DNA of 51,208 nucleotides from Planctomycetota bacterium (lineage in GTDB: Bacteria > Planctomycetota > UBA11346). Positions 15,847 to 25,147 of the stretch are shown piece after piece; position 1 is the first letter of the stretch; the number at the start of each line of letters is the position of its first letter. Under the pieces are notes generated by a model that had not been told where the DNA came from, made no database searches, and saw nothing but the letters and a program-made list of their open reading frames with translations. A program made the translations under genes and the position numbers. The stretch covers positions 11,379 through 62,586 of the forward strand of contig JAKLKR010000007.1 of assembly GCA_023150565.1 (NCBI GenBank), read 5' to 3'.

Positions 15847-18800
15847 TCACCAGCGGCAGTAGCGGTGCGGATCGTCGGCCACCACCCAGGTGGTGACGGC
15901 GTCGCCCCAGTACCAGGCCGGGGGCTCGCGGCCGACCGCGCGCAGTTCGAGGTCGGCGGGCGCGCCGGTGAAGCCGCCGTCGCCGAAGCCGTCGAACACC
16001 CGCACCGCGAGCTGGTGGCGGCCGGCGCCGGCGAGCGCGGCGGGGATGCGGTAGATGCGCGGCGCCGACCACCACTCGCGGGTGGTGGCGCCGGTGGCGC
16101 CGATCTCGCGCCCGTCGAGGAAGGTCTGGTCGTAGTCGTCGATGGTGCCCAGGCGCAGCTCCAGCTCGCGCCCGGCGAGGGCGGGCGGGATGTCGATGGT
16201 GCGGCGGTAGAGCGCCTCGCCGTCGACATCGCGCCAGGGCGCCCCCTGCGCGCTCCAGCGCCCCGGCACCTCCAGCGTCCGCCAGCCGGGGCCGGCGGGG
16301 TCGCCGGCCAGGGCGGCGGCGGCGGTGGCGCTCATCCCCGGGTCGTGGCGGCCGGGCCTGGCCGCGGGCGGCAGCGGCTGGGTCAGCAGCGCCGACCACG
16401 GGCCGTCGAGGGCGAGGGACTCGTCGGCGCTGCGCTGGAAGATGCGCGCGTCGCTGGCGAAGCCGGCCCCGAGGTTGGCGAGGATCTGCGCCAGGGCGCG
16501 GGCCTGGCGCCAGCGGGTGAGGCGCAGGTAGGTGCGGGTGTCGGCCGGCAGCAGCAGCGGGTCGAGGCCGCAGACGATCAGCAGCCCGCCGCCGGGGGCG
16601 CGGCGCCAGGCCAGCTGGCCGCCGGCGGCGACGGTGAAGCCGGGGGCGTCGGCGGCCACCACCCGCGCCGGCCCGGGGGCGCGGCGGTGGAGGTCGGACA
16701 GGCCCAGGCCGGCGCACCACGGCTGGTCGGGGACCTCCCAGCTGCCGCCGAGGTCCTCGACCAGGGTGGTGGGCACCCCCAGCGCCGCGCCGTCGAGGGC
16801 GAGCACGGTGCCGCCGCCGGCGAGGTGGGCCTCGACCGCGGCGCGCTCGGCGCCGGGACCGGCCACCAGCAGCGCCGCGCGCCCGGCCACGGTCGCGCCC
16901 AGGGCCGCGAGCAGGCGTGCGCCCTCGGCCCCGCCGCAATAGGCCACCGCCCCCGCGCGCCCGGGCAGGGCGGCGCGGGCGCAGTGCGCCAGCAGGTTGG
17001 CGGCCAGGCGGCGGGCGGCGGCATCCGCCGGCACGTGGTCCTCGAGGTCGAGGGTGCACCAGGTGGCGCGGCCGGCGCCCAGGTCCAGCTCCATCAGCGG
17101 GGTGGAGGCGCAGGCGAAGTCGCCCTCGAGCAGCGGCCGCCAGCCCGACAGGTGCGGCTTCTCGACCATCGCGCTGCACACCCCGCCGCGGTTGCCCCAG
17201 TGCCAGCCGTAGGCGGGCCCGCCCGAGGGCGCCAGCTCGCGGGCGGTGACCGCGGGGTGGGACTCGACCAGGGTGCTGTGGCCGGCCCAGTCGGCGAGGT
17301 CGTCGTCGACCAGGCCGTCCATCAGCGGATGGCGGGGATCGACCGCGAACACCCGGCGCACCACCTGGTGGCCGACGCGCAGGCCGAGCCGGCGGCGCTG
17401 CCAGGCCGGATCCTGGGCCAGCACCAGCAGGCGGCCGCCGCCGCGCACGTGCGCCTCCAGGTCGCCGGGCGGGGTGGCGCCGCCGGACAGCGCGCCGCGC
17501 CCGACCACCACCAGGCCGGGACCGGGGCGGCCGTCCCAGGCCTGCACGCTGCAGCCCAGGGTGCGCAGCAGCCCGGCGCTGGCGCCGGCGGGATCCCACA
17601 GCGCCAGCGCCAGGCCGAGGGGCGCGGGCGCGGGGAAGGCGCGGAAGGCGAAGCGGTCGCGGTGCTCGGCGGCGCCGATGCGCGCCACCAGCTCGATGGC
17701 CCCGGCGGCGGGCGCGGCGAGGTCGGCGGGGATGGCGAAGGCGATGGCGGCGCCGGCGGTGGTGGCGGGGGCGATGCGCCCGGCGGCCTCGCCGCCGCCG
17801 ATGGTGCGCCCGTCGAGGGTGGCGCTCCAGCGCAGGCTCCAGTCCTGCTCGGCGCGGGTGTCGTTGAGCAGCGCCGCCTGCTTGGCCACCTGCTGGCCGG
17901 CGGCGAAGGCGTGGTCCTTGGCGGTGAAGGCGGCGGGGTCGGCGGGATCGGACGGGGCGGCGATCCAGGCCAGGGTCGGCCCGTTGCTCTCGATCAGCGC
18001 CCGCCCCCAGGCCAGCGCCGCGCCGCCCTGCGGGCGCAGGAAGTGCAGCTTCCAGGTCGCCGCGGTCGGCCACCACGGGCCGCGCTCGCCGGGCCGGAAG
18101 GGCGCCAGCGCCTCGCGGCCGTCGGCCTTCTCCCAGCCCTGCTCGAAGGCCCAGGGGATGGGCAGGGTGGTGCAGCCGATGGTGCGCCACGAGCGGAAGC
18201 TGCGCCGCAGCTGCATGGCCACGTGCTCCTGCATCAGCGGCGTGACCGGGGTGGCGTTGAACTGGCGGTACTGCTGCGCCGACTCGAACTTCGCCGGGTT
18301 GGTGGCGCGGGTCTCGGCGGTCTCCTCGCGGTAGGCGCGCGCGCCGTACTCGGCGGCGAGGTACTCGGTGGCGAGCTGCTCGGTGTAGACCGCGCCGCGC
18401 CCCAGGCCCCAGCCGCCGCCGTTGCGCCCGCGCCGGTAGTCGCAGGGCGGGAAGGGCCCGAACTCCACCGGCCAGTACGGCCCGGTGCCGCCGCGCACCC
18501 ACGCGCTCAGCCACTCCTCGGTCTCCTGCACCTGGGCCAGGCAGGGGTAGAAGTTGACGGTCTGGAAGTCGCCGGCGGCGCCGCCGGCGTGGTTGATGAT
18601 CGGCCGGGTGGGGTCGAGGCCGCGCAGCAGGGCGTTGGCGTCGCGCGCGGCGGCGTTCTCGGCCCGGCGCGGGCCCTGCTCGCCGCGCGCCACCATCACC
18701 TCGGCATGGCCGGCCACCCGCGGATCCTGGTCGTACCAGTCGGTGAACAGGTTGGGGCTGTGCACCCACATGATGACCGCCGGGTTGTTGCGCCAGCGCC

Positions 18801-20130
18801 GCACCTGCGGCTCCAGCCGGCGCCGCCAGTCCGCGCGCGCAGCCGCGTCCCAGGCCGCCGCCTGCCCGGCCATGGTCGCCAGGCTCGCCACCACCGGCCA
18901 GCCCTTGCGCATGGCGCGCTCGTACCACAGGTCGCGCCACTCGGCGGTGCCGCGCTCGTCGATGTCCCAGGGCCAGAACTCCTGGGCGTTGAAGCCGGCG
19001 GCGCGCAGGCCGTCGATGGCGGCGTCGATCTCGGCGCGCTTGCCGAAGTGCTGGTCGAGGGTGTTGCCGAGCACCCCGGGGCGCAGGCGCAGCTCGGCGT
19101 CGTTGAGCAGCAGGCGCCGGCCCTCGATCCGGAACTCGCGGAAGCCGAAGGTCTGGGCGTACTCGTCGTCGAGACCGGCGCCGCGCGCGGCCAGGCGCAG
19201 CTCGTACAGCTCGGGGCGCTCCAGGTCCCAGCGCCGGGCATCGTCCCAGTCCCAGCCCAGGCGCACGGTCTGCAGCGGCGCCGCCGCGACCTCGGCGGCG
19301 GCGGCGAAGGTGCGCTCGGCGGCGCCGTCGGGGCCGAGCATGCGCGCGGTGAAGGCCACCCGCCCCGCCTGCGCCACCCCCGCCAGCTCGACCGCCAGCT
19401 CGACCCGGCGCCTGGCGGTCGAGGTCTGCACGAACACGTCGCCCACCCGCGCCCCCGCCGGCCGCGCGTGCAGCAGCACGTCGCCGGGCAGGCCGCGCGA
19501 CTCCAGCGGCTTGCGCCGCTGGATGGTCTGGTTGGCGCCGGTGCCCATGAACTCGGTGCTCTCGGCCTCGGCGGCGGTCGCGCTCACCCGCAGCGCCAGG
19601 CGGTGGGTGGCGCCGGGCCGCACCAGCGCGGTCAGGTCCAGCTCGCCCCCCGGCCACGCCAGCGCGCCCGCCGGGCGGCCGTCGAGGAACACCGCGGCGT
19701 CGGTGCACACCCGGCGCAGGTCGAGCACGATGGCGCGCCCGGCCCATCCGGCGGGCACCGCCAGCGGGCGTTCGTACCAGGCGTGCTCGACGCGGTTCCA
19801 GGCCTCGTCGTGGGGGTTCAGGCGCTCCAGCCCGTTCCAGGCCGGGCCCTGGCCGCGCCCCACCAGCCCCTCCATGTGGATGCCGTGGTGGGGGCGGAAG
19901 GCGAACAGGCCGGGCACCCGCGCCAGGCCCCAGCCCTCGGCCGGCACCGCGGCGTCCGCGGCGGCGGCGGGCTGGAAGCGCCACAGCCCGTTGAGGCACA
20001 CCGTCTGGCGGGTGGCGCTGACGGTCTCCACCGGCTCCTCGCCCCAGGTGGAGCCCTGGGGCGGGGCCGCGGGCTCGGCCGCACCCAGGGCGCAGGCCAG
20101 GGTCAGGGCGAGCAGGGCGCGCTGGGGCAT
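15847..20130 (-). CDS. giant exported GH2-like glycoside hydrolase, acid/base residue not conserved
   Basis: A 1427-residue exported protein with signal peptide MPQRALLALTLACALGAAEP. Residues 30-200 are a GH2 sugar-binding jelly roll (LNGLWRFQP, WYERPLAVPAGWAGRAIVLDL, AAVFLDGRPAGAL), then an immunoglobulin-like domain, then a TIM-barrel region (LDQHFGKRAEIDAAIDGLRAAGFN). About residues 890-1180 resemble a GATase-like domain (HVRGGGRLLVLAQDP), and a second jelly roll closes the protein (WRTLEVPGRWSAQG, YRRTIDIPP). At the position of the GH2 acid/base motif (N-x-P-S-I-x-M-W-S-x-G-N-E) the protein reads NNPAVIMWVHSPN, without Glu. A nucleophile-like PVEFG is kept near residue 555. It starts two bases after the prepilin-like gene stop, so the two are co-translated. 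Confidence 0.85.
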   Translation of the reverse strand: MPQRALLALTLACALGAAEPAAPPQGSTWGEEPVETVSATRQTVCLNGLWRFQPAAAADAAVPAEGWGLARVPGLFAFRPHHGIHMEGLVGRGQGPAWNGLERLNPHDEAWNRVEHAWYERPLAVPAGWAGRAIVLDLRRVCTDAAVFLDGRPAGALAWPGGELDLTALVRPGATHRLALRVSATAAEAESTEFMGTGANQTIQRRKPLESRGLPGDVLLHARPAGARVGDVFVQTSTARRRVELAVELAGVAQAGRVAFTARMLGPDGAAERTFAAAAEVAAAPLQTVRLGWDWDDARRWDLERPELYELRLAARGAGLDDEYAQTFGFREFRIEGRRLLLNDAELRLRPGVLGNTLDQHFGKRAEIDAAIDGLRAAGFNAQEFWPWDIDERGTAEWRDLWYERAMRKGWPVVASLATMAGQAAAWDAAARADWRRRLEPQVRRWRNNPAVIMWVHSPNLFTDWYDQDPRVAGHAEVMVARGEQGPRRAENAAARDANALLRGLDPTRPIINHAGGAAGDFQTVNFYPCLAQVQETEEWLSAWVRGGTGPYWPVEFGPFPPCDYRRGRNGGGWGLGRGAVYTEQLATEYLAAEYGARAYREETAETRATNPAKFESAQQYRQFNATPVTPLMQEHVAMQLRRSFRSWRTIGCTTLPIPWAFEQGWEKADGREALAPFRPGERGPWWPTAATWKLHFLRPQGGAALAWGRALIESNGPTLAWIAAPSDPADPAAFTAKDHAFAAGQQVAKQAALLNDTRAEQDWSLRWSATLDGRTIGGGEAAGRIAPATTAGAAIAFAIPADLAAPAAGAIELVARIGAAEHRDRFAFRAFPAPAPLGLALALWDPAGASAGLLRTLGCSVQAWDGRPGPGLVVVGRGALSGGATPPGDLEAHVRGGGRLLVLAQDPAWQRRRLGLRVGHQVVRRVFAVDPRHPLMDGLVDDDLADWAGHSTLVESHPAVTARELAPSGGPAYGWHWGNRGGVCSAMVEKPHLSGWRPLLEGDFACASTPLMELDLGAGRATWCTLDLEDHVPADAAARRLAANLLAHCARAALPGRAGAVAYCGGAEGARLLAALGATVAGRAALLVAGPGAERAAVEAHLAGGGTVLALDGAALGVPTTLVEDLGGSWEVPDQPWCAGLGLSDLHRRAPGPARVVAADAPGFTVAAGGQLAWRRAPGGGLLIVCGLDPLLLPADTRTYLRLTRWRQARALAQILANLGAGFASDARIFQRSADESLALDGPWSALLTQPLPPAARPGRHDPGMSATAAAALAGDPAGPGWRTLEVPGRWSAQGAPWRDVDGEALYRRTIDIPPALAGRELELRLGTIDDYDQTFLDGREIGATGATTREWWSAPRIYRIPAALAGAGRHQLAVRVFDGFGDGGFTGAPADLELRAVGREPPAWYWGDAVTTWVVADDPHRYCRW

Positions 20131-20132
20131 GG

Positions 20133-20831
20133 TCACTTCCAACGGGTGGTGGCCGGGCTCAGCTCGGACATCGGCAGGGCGAGGGCGGAGCCGTCGAAGC
20201 ACACCGCGCTGGTGCGGTTGCGGTGGCGGTACGAGATGGTCGACGGCACATAGCCGGTCAGCTCCAGCTGGGCGGTCCAGTCGCCCGCCTTCGCGCTCTG
20301 CAGCAGCCAGTCCAGGCCGTCGGCGAACATCACGATCTCGGCGCGCACCAGGCCGGCGCGCGGCGCGATGGCGGCGTTGAGCGGATAGGTGGCGCCGGTC
20401 CTGGCGTAGCCGGGAGCGCTCCAGTTCAGGCCGTAGCAGGATTTGATCCAGCGGCTGGGATTGCGCCGGAGGTTCTCCGGGCACAGCAGCTTGGCGGGCA
20501 GGGCGCTGGTCGCCGCGAAGACGTTGTAGGTCTCGCTGCCCTCGGCGTAGCGCGCCAGGAAGTCGGCGTTGAGCACCCACGGCGCGGTGCCGTAGCTGGC
20601 GTTGCCGGCAGCATCCGACCAGAAGGCCGGCACCAGCTGGCCGTCCCAGTCCAGGGCATAGCCCTGGGCGGCCAGCCCCAGCTGGCGCAGGTTGGACACG
20701 CAGGCCACCCCGCGCACCGCCTGGCGCACCGTCCCCAGCGCCGGCATGAGCATCCCCGCCAGCACGGCGACGATGGCCATCACCACCAGCAGCTCGATCA
20801 GACTGAATCCGCAGCGACGGGAAGTGGCCAT
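20133..20831 (-). CDS. prepilin-like protein with H-x9-DG motif
   Basis: A 232-residue prepilin-like protein. The leader MATSRRC is followed by [20 protein letters not shown], with the classical Gly at -1. [14 protein letters not shown] near the end gives H-x9-DG. It is first in a two-gene unit with the giant GH2-like gene, whose ATG follows its stop after two bases. This is the third place in the window where a prepilin-like gene is directly joined to a hydrolase gene. No copy of the ECF-type promoter is found upstream of it. Confidence 0.9.
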   Translation of the reverse strand: MATSRRCGFSLIELLVVMAIVAVLAGMLMPALGTVRQAVRGVACVSNLRQLGLAAQGYALDWDGQLVPAFWSDAAGNASYGTAPWVLNADFLARYAEGSETYNVFAATSALPAKLLCPENLRRNPSRWIKSCYGLNWSAPGYARTGATYPLNAAIAPRAGLVRAEIVMFADGLDWLLQSAKAGDWTAQLELTGYVPSTISYRHRNRTSAVCFDGSALALPMSELSPATTRWK

Positions 20832-20910
20832 GACCAGATCTTACCCCGGAACTGACGGCCATGCGATACGGCCTGGCGAACGCCGCTTACGCTTTTGCGG
20901 CAGGAGCGCC

Positions 20911-21213
20911 CCCGGGCTGAAGCCGGGCGTGCTGCTGGTCAACACCGGCCGCGGCGGCCTGGTCGACGAGGCGGCGCTGCTCGCGGCCCTGGCCAGCGGA
21001 CGCCTGGGCGGCGCCGGGCTGGACGTGCTCACCAGCGAACCGCCGCCCGGCGGCCACCCGCTGCTGGACCCGCAGGCGCCGTGGGCGGGACGGCTGTGGG
21101 TGACCCCGCACCTGGGCTAGGCCACGGTCGAGGCGCACGCCCGCCTGGTGGCCACGGCGGCGGAGAACCTCGCCGCCTTCCTCGCCGGCCGGCGCAGCAA
21201 CCGCGTCGACTGA
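20911..21213 (+). pseudogene. remnant of a D-2-hydroxyacid (glycerate-type) dehydrogenase
   Basis: The translated stretch [20 protein letters not shown] continues with [17 protein letters not shown] and RLWVTPHLG, the C-terminal NAD-binding half of D-2-hydroxyacid dehydrogenases (catalytic Arg region, Glu in SEPPP and the His of TPH). An in-frame TAG at 21118-21120 interrupts it directly after PHLG; the frame then carries on with ATVEAHARLVATAAENLAAFLAGR up to a TGA at 21211. The N-terminal half and any start are missing. It is therefore a decayed fragment. The rest of the 20832-21350 gap shows no gene. Confidence 0.85.
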
Positions 21214-21350
21214 CGCGGCCGGGGCAGGGCGGTGGTGGCGGGCAGGGACCGGCCGCCGTCGTGTCGCGAATCCGGCGCCGCTTTCCGCAGGACCGGCTTG
21301 CGGGCGCCGGCCACGATCGCCAGCATCACCTCAGCCGAGGTTGCCGTCCG

Positions 21351-23033
21351 ATGGGAAGGTCCTGCGCCGCCGCCGTGGGCGGCCTGATGCTCCTGCTGCC
21401 GCTGCTGCCGGCGGTGGAGGCGATCGTGGTCGACGCCGGCGCCGACCGCCACCCCATCAGCGCGGGGATCTACGGGGTCAACTGCCCGTTCGGGGCGCGC
21501 GCCGGGCTGCTCGCCGACCTCAACGTCAGCGTGGTGCGCTGGGGCGGCAACAGTCTGGGCCGCTACCACTGGCGGAACGACGCCGACAACAAGGGCGCGG
21601 ACTGGTTCTTCGAGAGCATCCCCGCCCCCAGCCGCGGCGGATCCTCGGCCGACGAGTGGCTGGCCGAGGTGCGCGCCGCCGGGGCGCGGGCGCTGATCAC
21701 CGTGCCCACCATCGGGTGGCTCGCCCGCCTCGGCCCCGGGCGCGGCAAGCTGGCAAGCTTCTCGCAGGCGACATACGGCCCCCAGCGCGCCAGCGACCGC
21801 TGGATGCCGGATGCCGGCGACGGAGTGCGCCCCGACGGCACGCCGGTCGCCGGCAACGACCCCGCCGACGCCAACAGCCCCAACAGCCCGGCGCTGCAAG
21901 CGGCCTGGGTGGCGCACCTGGCCGCGACCTGCGGCCCGGCCGCCAGCGGCACGGTGGCCTGGTACCTGCTCGACAACGAGCCGTCGCTATGGCACCAGAC
22001 CCACCGCGACGTGCATCCCGAGCCGGCCCACGACGAGGAGGTGCTGGCGCGCATGCTCGCCTACGCCACCGCCATCAAGGACGCCGATCCCACCGCCCTG
22101 GTCGCCGGACCGGAGGAGTACGGCTGGGACGGCTACTTCTGGAGCGGCTTCGACCTGCACTGGCGCGGCGGCCACGGCCTGTCCCTGGACGCGCCCGACC
22201 ACCGTGCGCACGGCGACTACGTGCCCTGGCTGCTCACGCGCATGCGCGCCGCCGAGGCCGCGGGCGGCCGGCGCCTGCTCGACGCCCTCAGCCTGCATTA
22301 CTACCCGGCCAAGGCCCGGGGCACGGACGGGCGCTGGTACGACCTCGAGGGCAACGGCCCCGAGGCGGACTGCGCCCAGGCGCGGGCGCTGCGCAACCGC
22401 TCCACCCGCGCGCTGTGGGATCCCGCCTACGTCGACAACAGCTGGATCGCCGGCTCGCCCAACGACGCCTCGGGCGGGGTGGTGCGGCTGCTGCCGCGCA
22501 TGCGCGAGTGGGTCGCGCGGCACTACCCCGGCACCCGCATCGCCCTCACCGAGTACCGCTGGGGCGACGCCGGCCGGCCCAATGGCGCCACCACCCAGGC
22601 CGACGTCCTGGGCATCCTCGGCCGCGAGGGCTGCGACCTCGCCACCCGCTGGATCGTCCCCGATCCGGTCGACGAGGCCCCGGTGTGCAACGCCTTCCGC
22701 ATGTACCGCAACTACGACGGCGCGCGCTCGACCTTCGGCGAGCTCGGCGTGCGCGCCGCCGCCCCCGATCCCGACCGGGTATCGGCCTTCGCCGCGCTGC
22801 GCACGCGCGACGGGGCGCTGACGGTCATGCTCATCAACAAGGAGGACGCGGAGAGCGCGGTGGAGCTGGCTGTGCGCGGCTTCCGCCTGGCGGGGACGGC
22901 CGAGGCCTGGCAGACCGCCGGCCCGCAGGCCGCCATCGCCCGCATCGCCGCCCCGGCGCTGGCGGACGGCGCGCCGGCGCTGCGCCTGCCGCCCCAGTCC
23001 CTGACCCTGCTGATCCTGGCGGCCGCGCCATGA
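21351..23033 (+). CDS. GH44 family endoglucanase/xyloglucanase, exported
   Basis: A 560-residue protein with signal peptide (MGRSCAAAVGGLMLLLPLLPAVEA). The GH44 features are clear: ISAGIYGVNCPFG, VVRWGGNSLGRYHWRNDADN, DWFFESIPAP, WYLLDNEPSLWHQTHRDVHP with the acid/base Glu at about 210, and IALTEYRWG with the nucleophile Glu at about 401, followed by the usual C-terminal beta domain. GH44 enzymes cut internal beta-1,4-glucan bonds in cellulose derivatives and xyloglucan. It is the first of a plus-strand row with GH10, GH9 and a XylR-type regulator, which suggests joint degradation of plant cell wall. The 192 bases to the next gene hold only a weak short frame. Confidence 0.93.
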   Translation: MGRSCAAAVGGLMLLLPLLPAVEAIVVDAGADRHPISAGIYGVNCPFGARAGLLADLNVSVVRWGGNSLGRYHWRNDADNKGADWFFESIPAPSRGGSSADEWLAEVRAAGARALITVPTIGWLARLGPGRGKLASFSQATYGPQRASDRWMPDAGDGVRPDGTPVAGNDPADANSPNSPALQAAWVAHLAATCGPAASGTVAWYLLDNEPSLWHQTHRDVHPEPAHDEEVLARMLAYATAIKDADPTALVAGPEEYGWDGYFWSGFDLHWRGGHGLSLDAPDHRAHGDYVPWLLTRMRAAEAAGGRRLLDALSLHYYPAKARGTDGRWYDLEGNGPEADCAQARALRNRSTRALWDPAYVDNSWIAGSPNDASGGVVRLLPRMREWVARHYPGTRIALTEYRWGDAGRPNGATTQADVLGILGREGCDLATRWIVPDPVDEAPVCNAFRMYRNYDGARSTFGELGVRAAAPDPDRVSAFAALRTRDGALTVMLINKEDAESAVELAVRGFRLAGTAEAWQTAGPQAAIARIAAPALADGAPALRLPPQSLTLLILAAAP

Positions 23034-23225
23034 GCGCGAGCACCGGCGATGGCGTCACAGCGCCCGCCGGAACCCGTTGCCTTGCCGTGGGTATACTCCT
23101 CGGCGAAGCGCGATTCCAGACGCCATTGCGACACCCGGGGCTGCTTTCGCGACGGCTTTCGCACGGCGCGCGCCGGACGGCGATGAGGCGCCAACGCCGC
23201 GCGCGGAACCCCGTATGACTCCGGC

Positions 23226-25118
23226 ATGGACATGATCCGCGCCCTGCTCGCCACCGCCCTGACGCTGGCCGCCGCGACCGTGCCGGCGGCCGAGGGCTTC
23301 GTCAGCCCCGCGCTGCCGGCGCCGGCCGGCGAGCCGTTCGGGAGCGACCCGCTCGCCCTCCTCACCCTCACCAACAGCACCGCGCGCAGCGCGGTCTGCG
23401 AACGCCTGCCGGCGGGCGCGGACCTGCCGCCGGGCGGCGCGCTGCGCGTGCGCCTCGATGGGCCGGCCACCCCCGGCTCGATGCCCTGGCACATCCAGCT
23501 CACCGCGCCCAGCGCGGCGGCGATGGCCAAGGGCACCACGCTCCTGGTCGAGTTCTGGATGCGCACCGAGAGCTCCGCCGCCGAGACCGGCGAGGGCCTG
23601 GCGGGGGTGGTGCTGGAGGAGGCGCAGGCGCCCTACGCCAAGGCCATCGAGCAGGAGGTGGCGGCGCCCTCCGACGGCGCCTGGGTGCGCGTCGCCGCCG
23701 CCGGACGCGCGAAGAGCGACTACCGCACCGGCCGCGCGCAGGTCAACATCACCCTCAACAGCGCGCGCAGCCAGGCCCTGCTCATCGGCGGCCTGCGCGT
23801 GCTCGACCTCGGCCCGGCGGTGGAGCCCAGGGACCTGCCCCTGCCGCGCATCACCTACGAGGGCCGCGAGCCGGATGCGCCCTGGCGCGCCGCGGCCCAG
23901 GCGCGCATCGAGACCCTGCGCAAGGGCGACCTGGCGGTGCGGGTGGTGGACGCCCAGGGCCGGCCGCGCGCCGGGGTGCCGGTGGCGGTGGACATGGTGC
24001 GCCACGCCTTCCCCTTCGGCATCGCCATCAACGGCTCGTGGCTGGTCGATCCCGGCGCCGACGGCGAGCGCTGCCGGGCCTGGGTGCGCGACAACTGCTC
24101 GATCGTGGTGCTCGAGAACGACCTCAAGTGGGGGCCGTGGGAATGGGGCCTGGCCAACGACCGCCAGGGGCCGCCGGCGGCGGGCGACCACCGCCACTCG
24201 CGCACCCGGGCGCTGGCGGCGCTGCGCTGGCTCAAGGACCAGGGCATCGCCGCGCGCGGGCACTGCCTGGTGTGGCCGGGCTGGACCTACCTGCCCCAGC
24301 GCCTGCGCGCCCTGGCCGGCGATCCCGCGCGCCTGGCAGCCGAGGCCGACGGGCACATCACCGACATCCTCGACGCCACCGCGCCCTGCGGCATCGTGGA
24401 ATGGGACGTGGTCAACGAGAGCTGGGCCAACCGCGACCTCAGCGGCGCCATCGGCCCCGGTGCGCTGGCCGGCTGGTTCCGCCTCGCCGCCGCGCATGCG
24501 CCGCCGGGCTGCCGGCTGTTCTACAACGACTACGCCCACCTGCGCCGCGCCCCCGGCGGCGAATTCCGCGCCTTCGTCGAGGAGCTGGTGCTGGGCCTGA
24601 AGCGCGACGGGGCGCCGATCGCCGGGCTGGGCATCCAGTCGCACTTCGGCTCGTCGCTGCCCGGCCCGGCGGCGGTGCTGGCCGAGCTGGAGGCGGTCCA
24701 CGGCCGCATCGGCCTGCCCCTGGGGATCACCGAGTTCGACGTCAACCCGGCCGAGCAGGAGGACGTGCAGGCGGACTTCACCCGCGACTTCCTCACCGCC
24801 TGCTTCTCGTCGCCGGCGGTGTCCGAGTTCCTGATGTGGGGCTTCTGGGAAGGCCAGCACTGGCTCAAGCCGGCCGCGCTCTACCGCCAGGACTGGTCGC
24901 CCAAGGCCAACGCCCGCGCCTGGGAGTCGCTGGTCAGGGGCGCCTGGTGGACCCGCGCGCGCGCGGTCACCGACGCCGACGGGGTGGCGCGCGTGCGCGG
25001 CTTCAAGGGCCTGCACCGGGTGACCGCCAGCGTCGACGGCCTGGCGCTGTCCACCGACGCCGTCATCGGCGAGCGCCCGGCCGAGGCGCTGCTGGGCGCC
25101 ACCGTCCCGGCGCGCTGA
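23226..25118 (+). CDS. GH10 family endo-beta-1,4-xylanase, exported
   Basis: A 630-residue protein. A signal peptide ends near TVPAAEG. Residues 25-220 form a carbohydrate-binding-like beta domain (WHIQLTAPSA, YRTGRAQVNITLNSARSQ), and 240-600 the GH10 barrel. Recognised motifs are FPFGIAINGSW, NDLKWGPWEWG, ARGHCLVWPGW, EWDVVNESW with the acid/base Glu398 and GITEFDVN with the nucleophile Glu503. The protein should cleave the xylan backbone. A TATACT -10-like hexamer lies at 23092-23097 about 130 bases upstream, so it may have its own promoter as well as read-through from GH44. The architecture with an N-terminal CBM-like domain is known among PVC xylanases. Confidence 0.93.
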   Translation: MDMIRALLATALTLAAATVPAAEGFVSPALPAPAGEPFGSDPLALLTLTNSTARSAVCERLPAGADLPPGGALRVRLDGPATPGSMPWHIQLTAPSAAAMAKGTTLLVEFWMRTESSAAETGEGLAGVVLEEAQAPYAKAIEQEVAAPSDGAWVRVAAAGRAKSDYRTGRAQVNITLNSARSQALLIGGLRVLDLGPAVEPRDLPLPRITYEGREPDAPWRAAAQARIETLRKGDLAVRVVDAQGRPRAGVPVAVDMVRHAFPFGIAINGSWLVDPGADGERCRAWVRDNCSIVVLENDLKWGPWEWGLANDRQGPPAAGDHRHSRTRALAALRWLKDQGIAARGHCLVWPGWTYLPQRLRALAGDPARLAAEADGHITDILDATAPCGIVEWDVVNESWANRDLSGAIGPGALAGWFRLAAAHAPPGCRLFYNDYAHLRRAPGGEFRAFVEELVLGLKRDGAPIAGLGIQSHFGSSLPGPAAVLAELEAVHGRIGLPLGITEFDVNPAEQEDVQADFTRDFLTACFSSPAVSEFLMWGFWEGQHWLKPAALYRQDWSPKANARAWESLVRGAWWTRARAVTDADGVARVRGFKGLHRVTASVDGLALSTDAVIGERPAEALLGATVPAR

Positions 25119-25147
25119 TTCGTTCCGTCTGCCGCGAAGGATCCTCC

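Noticed and set aside
15673..20253. 1526-codon plus-strand frame over the GH2-like gene
   Set aside because: Antisense shadow of a gene with signal peptide and recognisable domains; no motif of its own.
20130..20862. N-terminal extension of the GH2-like gene
   Set aside because: The open frame upstream overlaps the prepilin-like gene; the signal peptide at 20130 gives the right start.
21118..21120. TAG recoding (for example pyrrolysine) in the dehydrogenase remnant
   Set aside because: The N-terminal half of the gene is absent as well, and TAG is used as a normal stop elsewhere (9423, 35451), so decay is the simpler reading.
23030..23218. 62-codon frame starting at ATG overlapping the GH44 stop
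   Set aside because: Short, Arg-rich, no motif and no ribosome site; it lies in the promoter gap of the GH10 gene.
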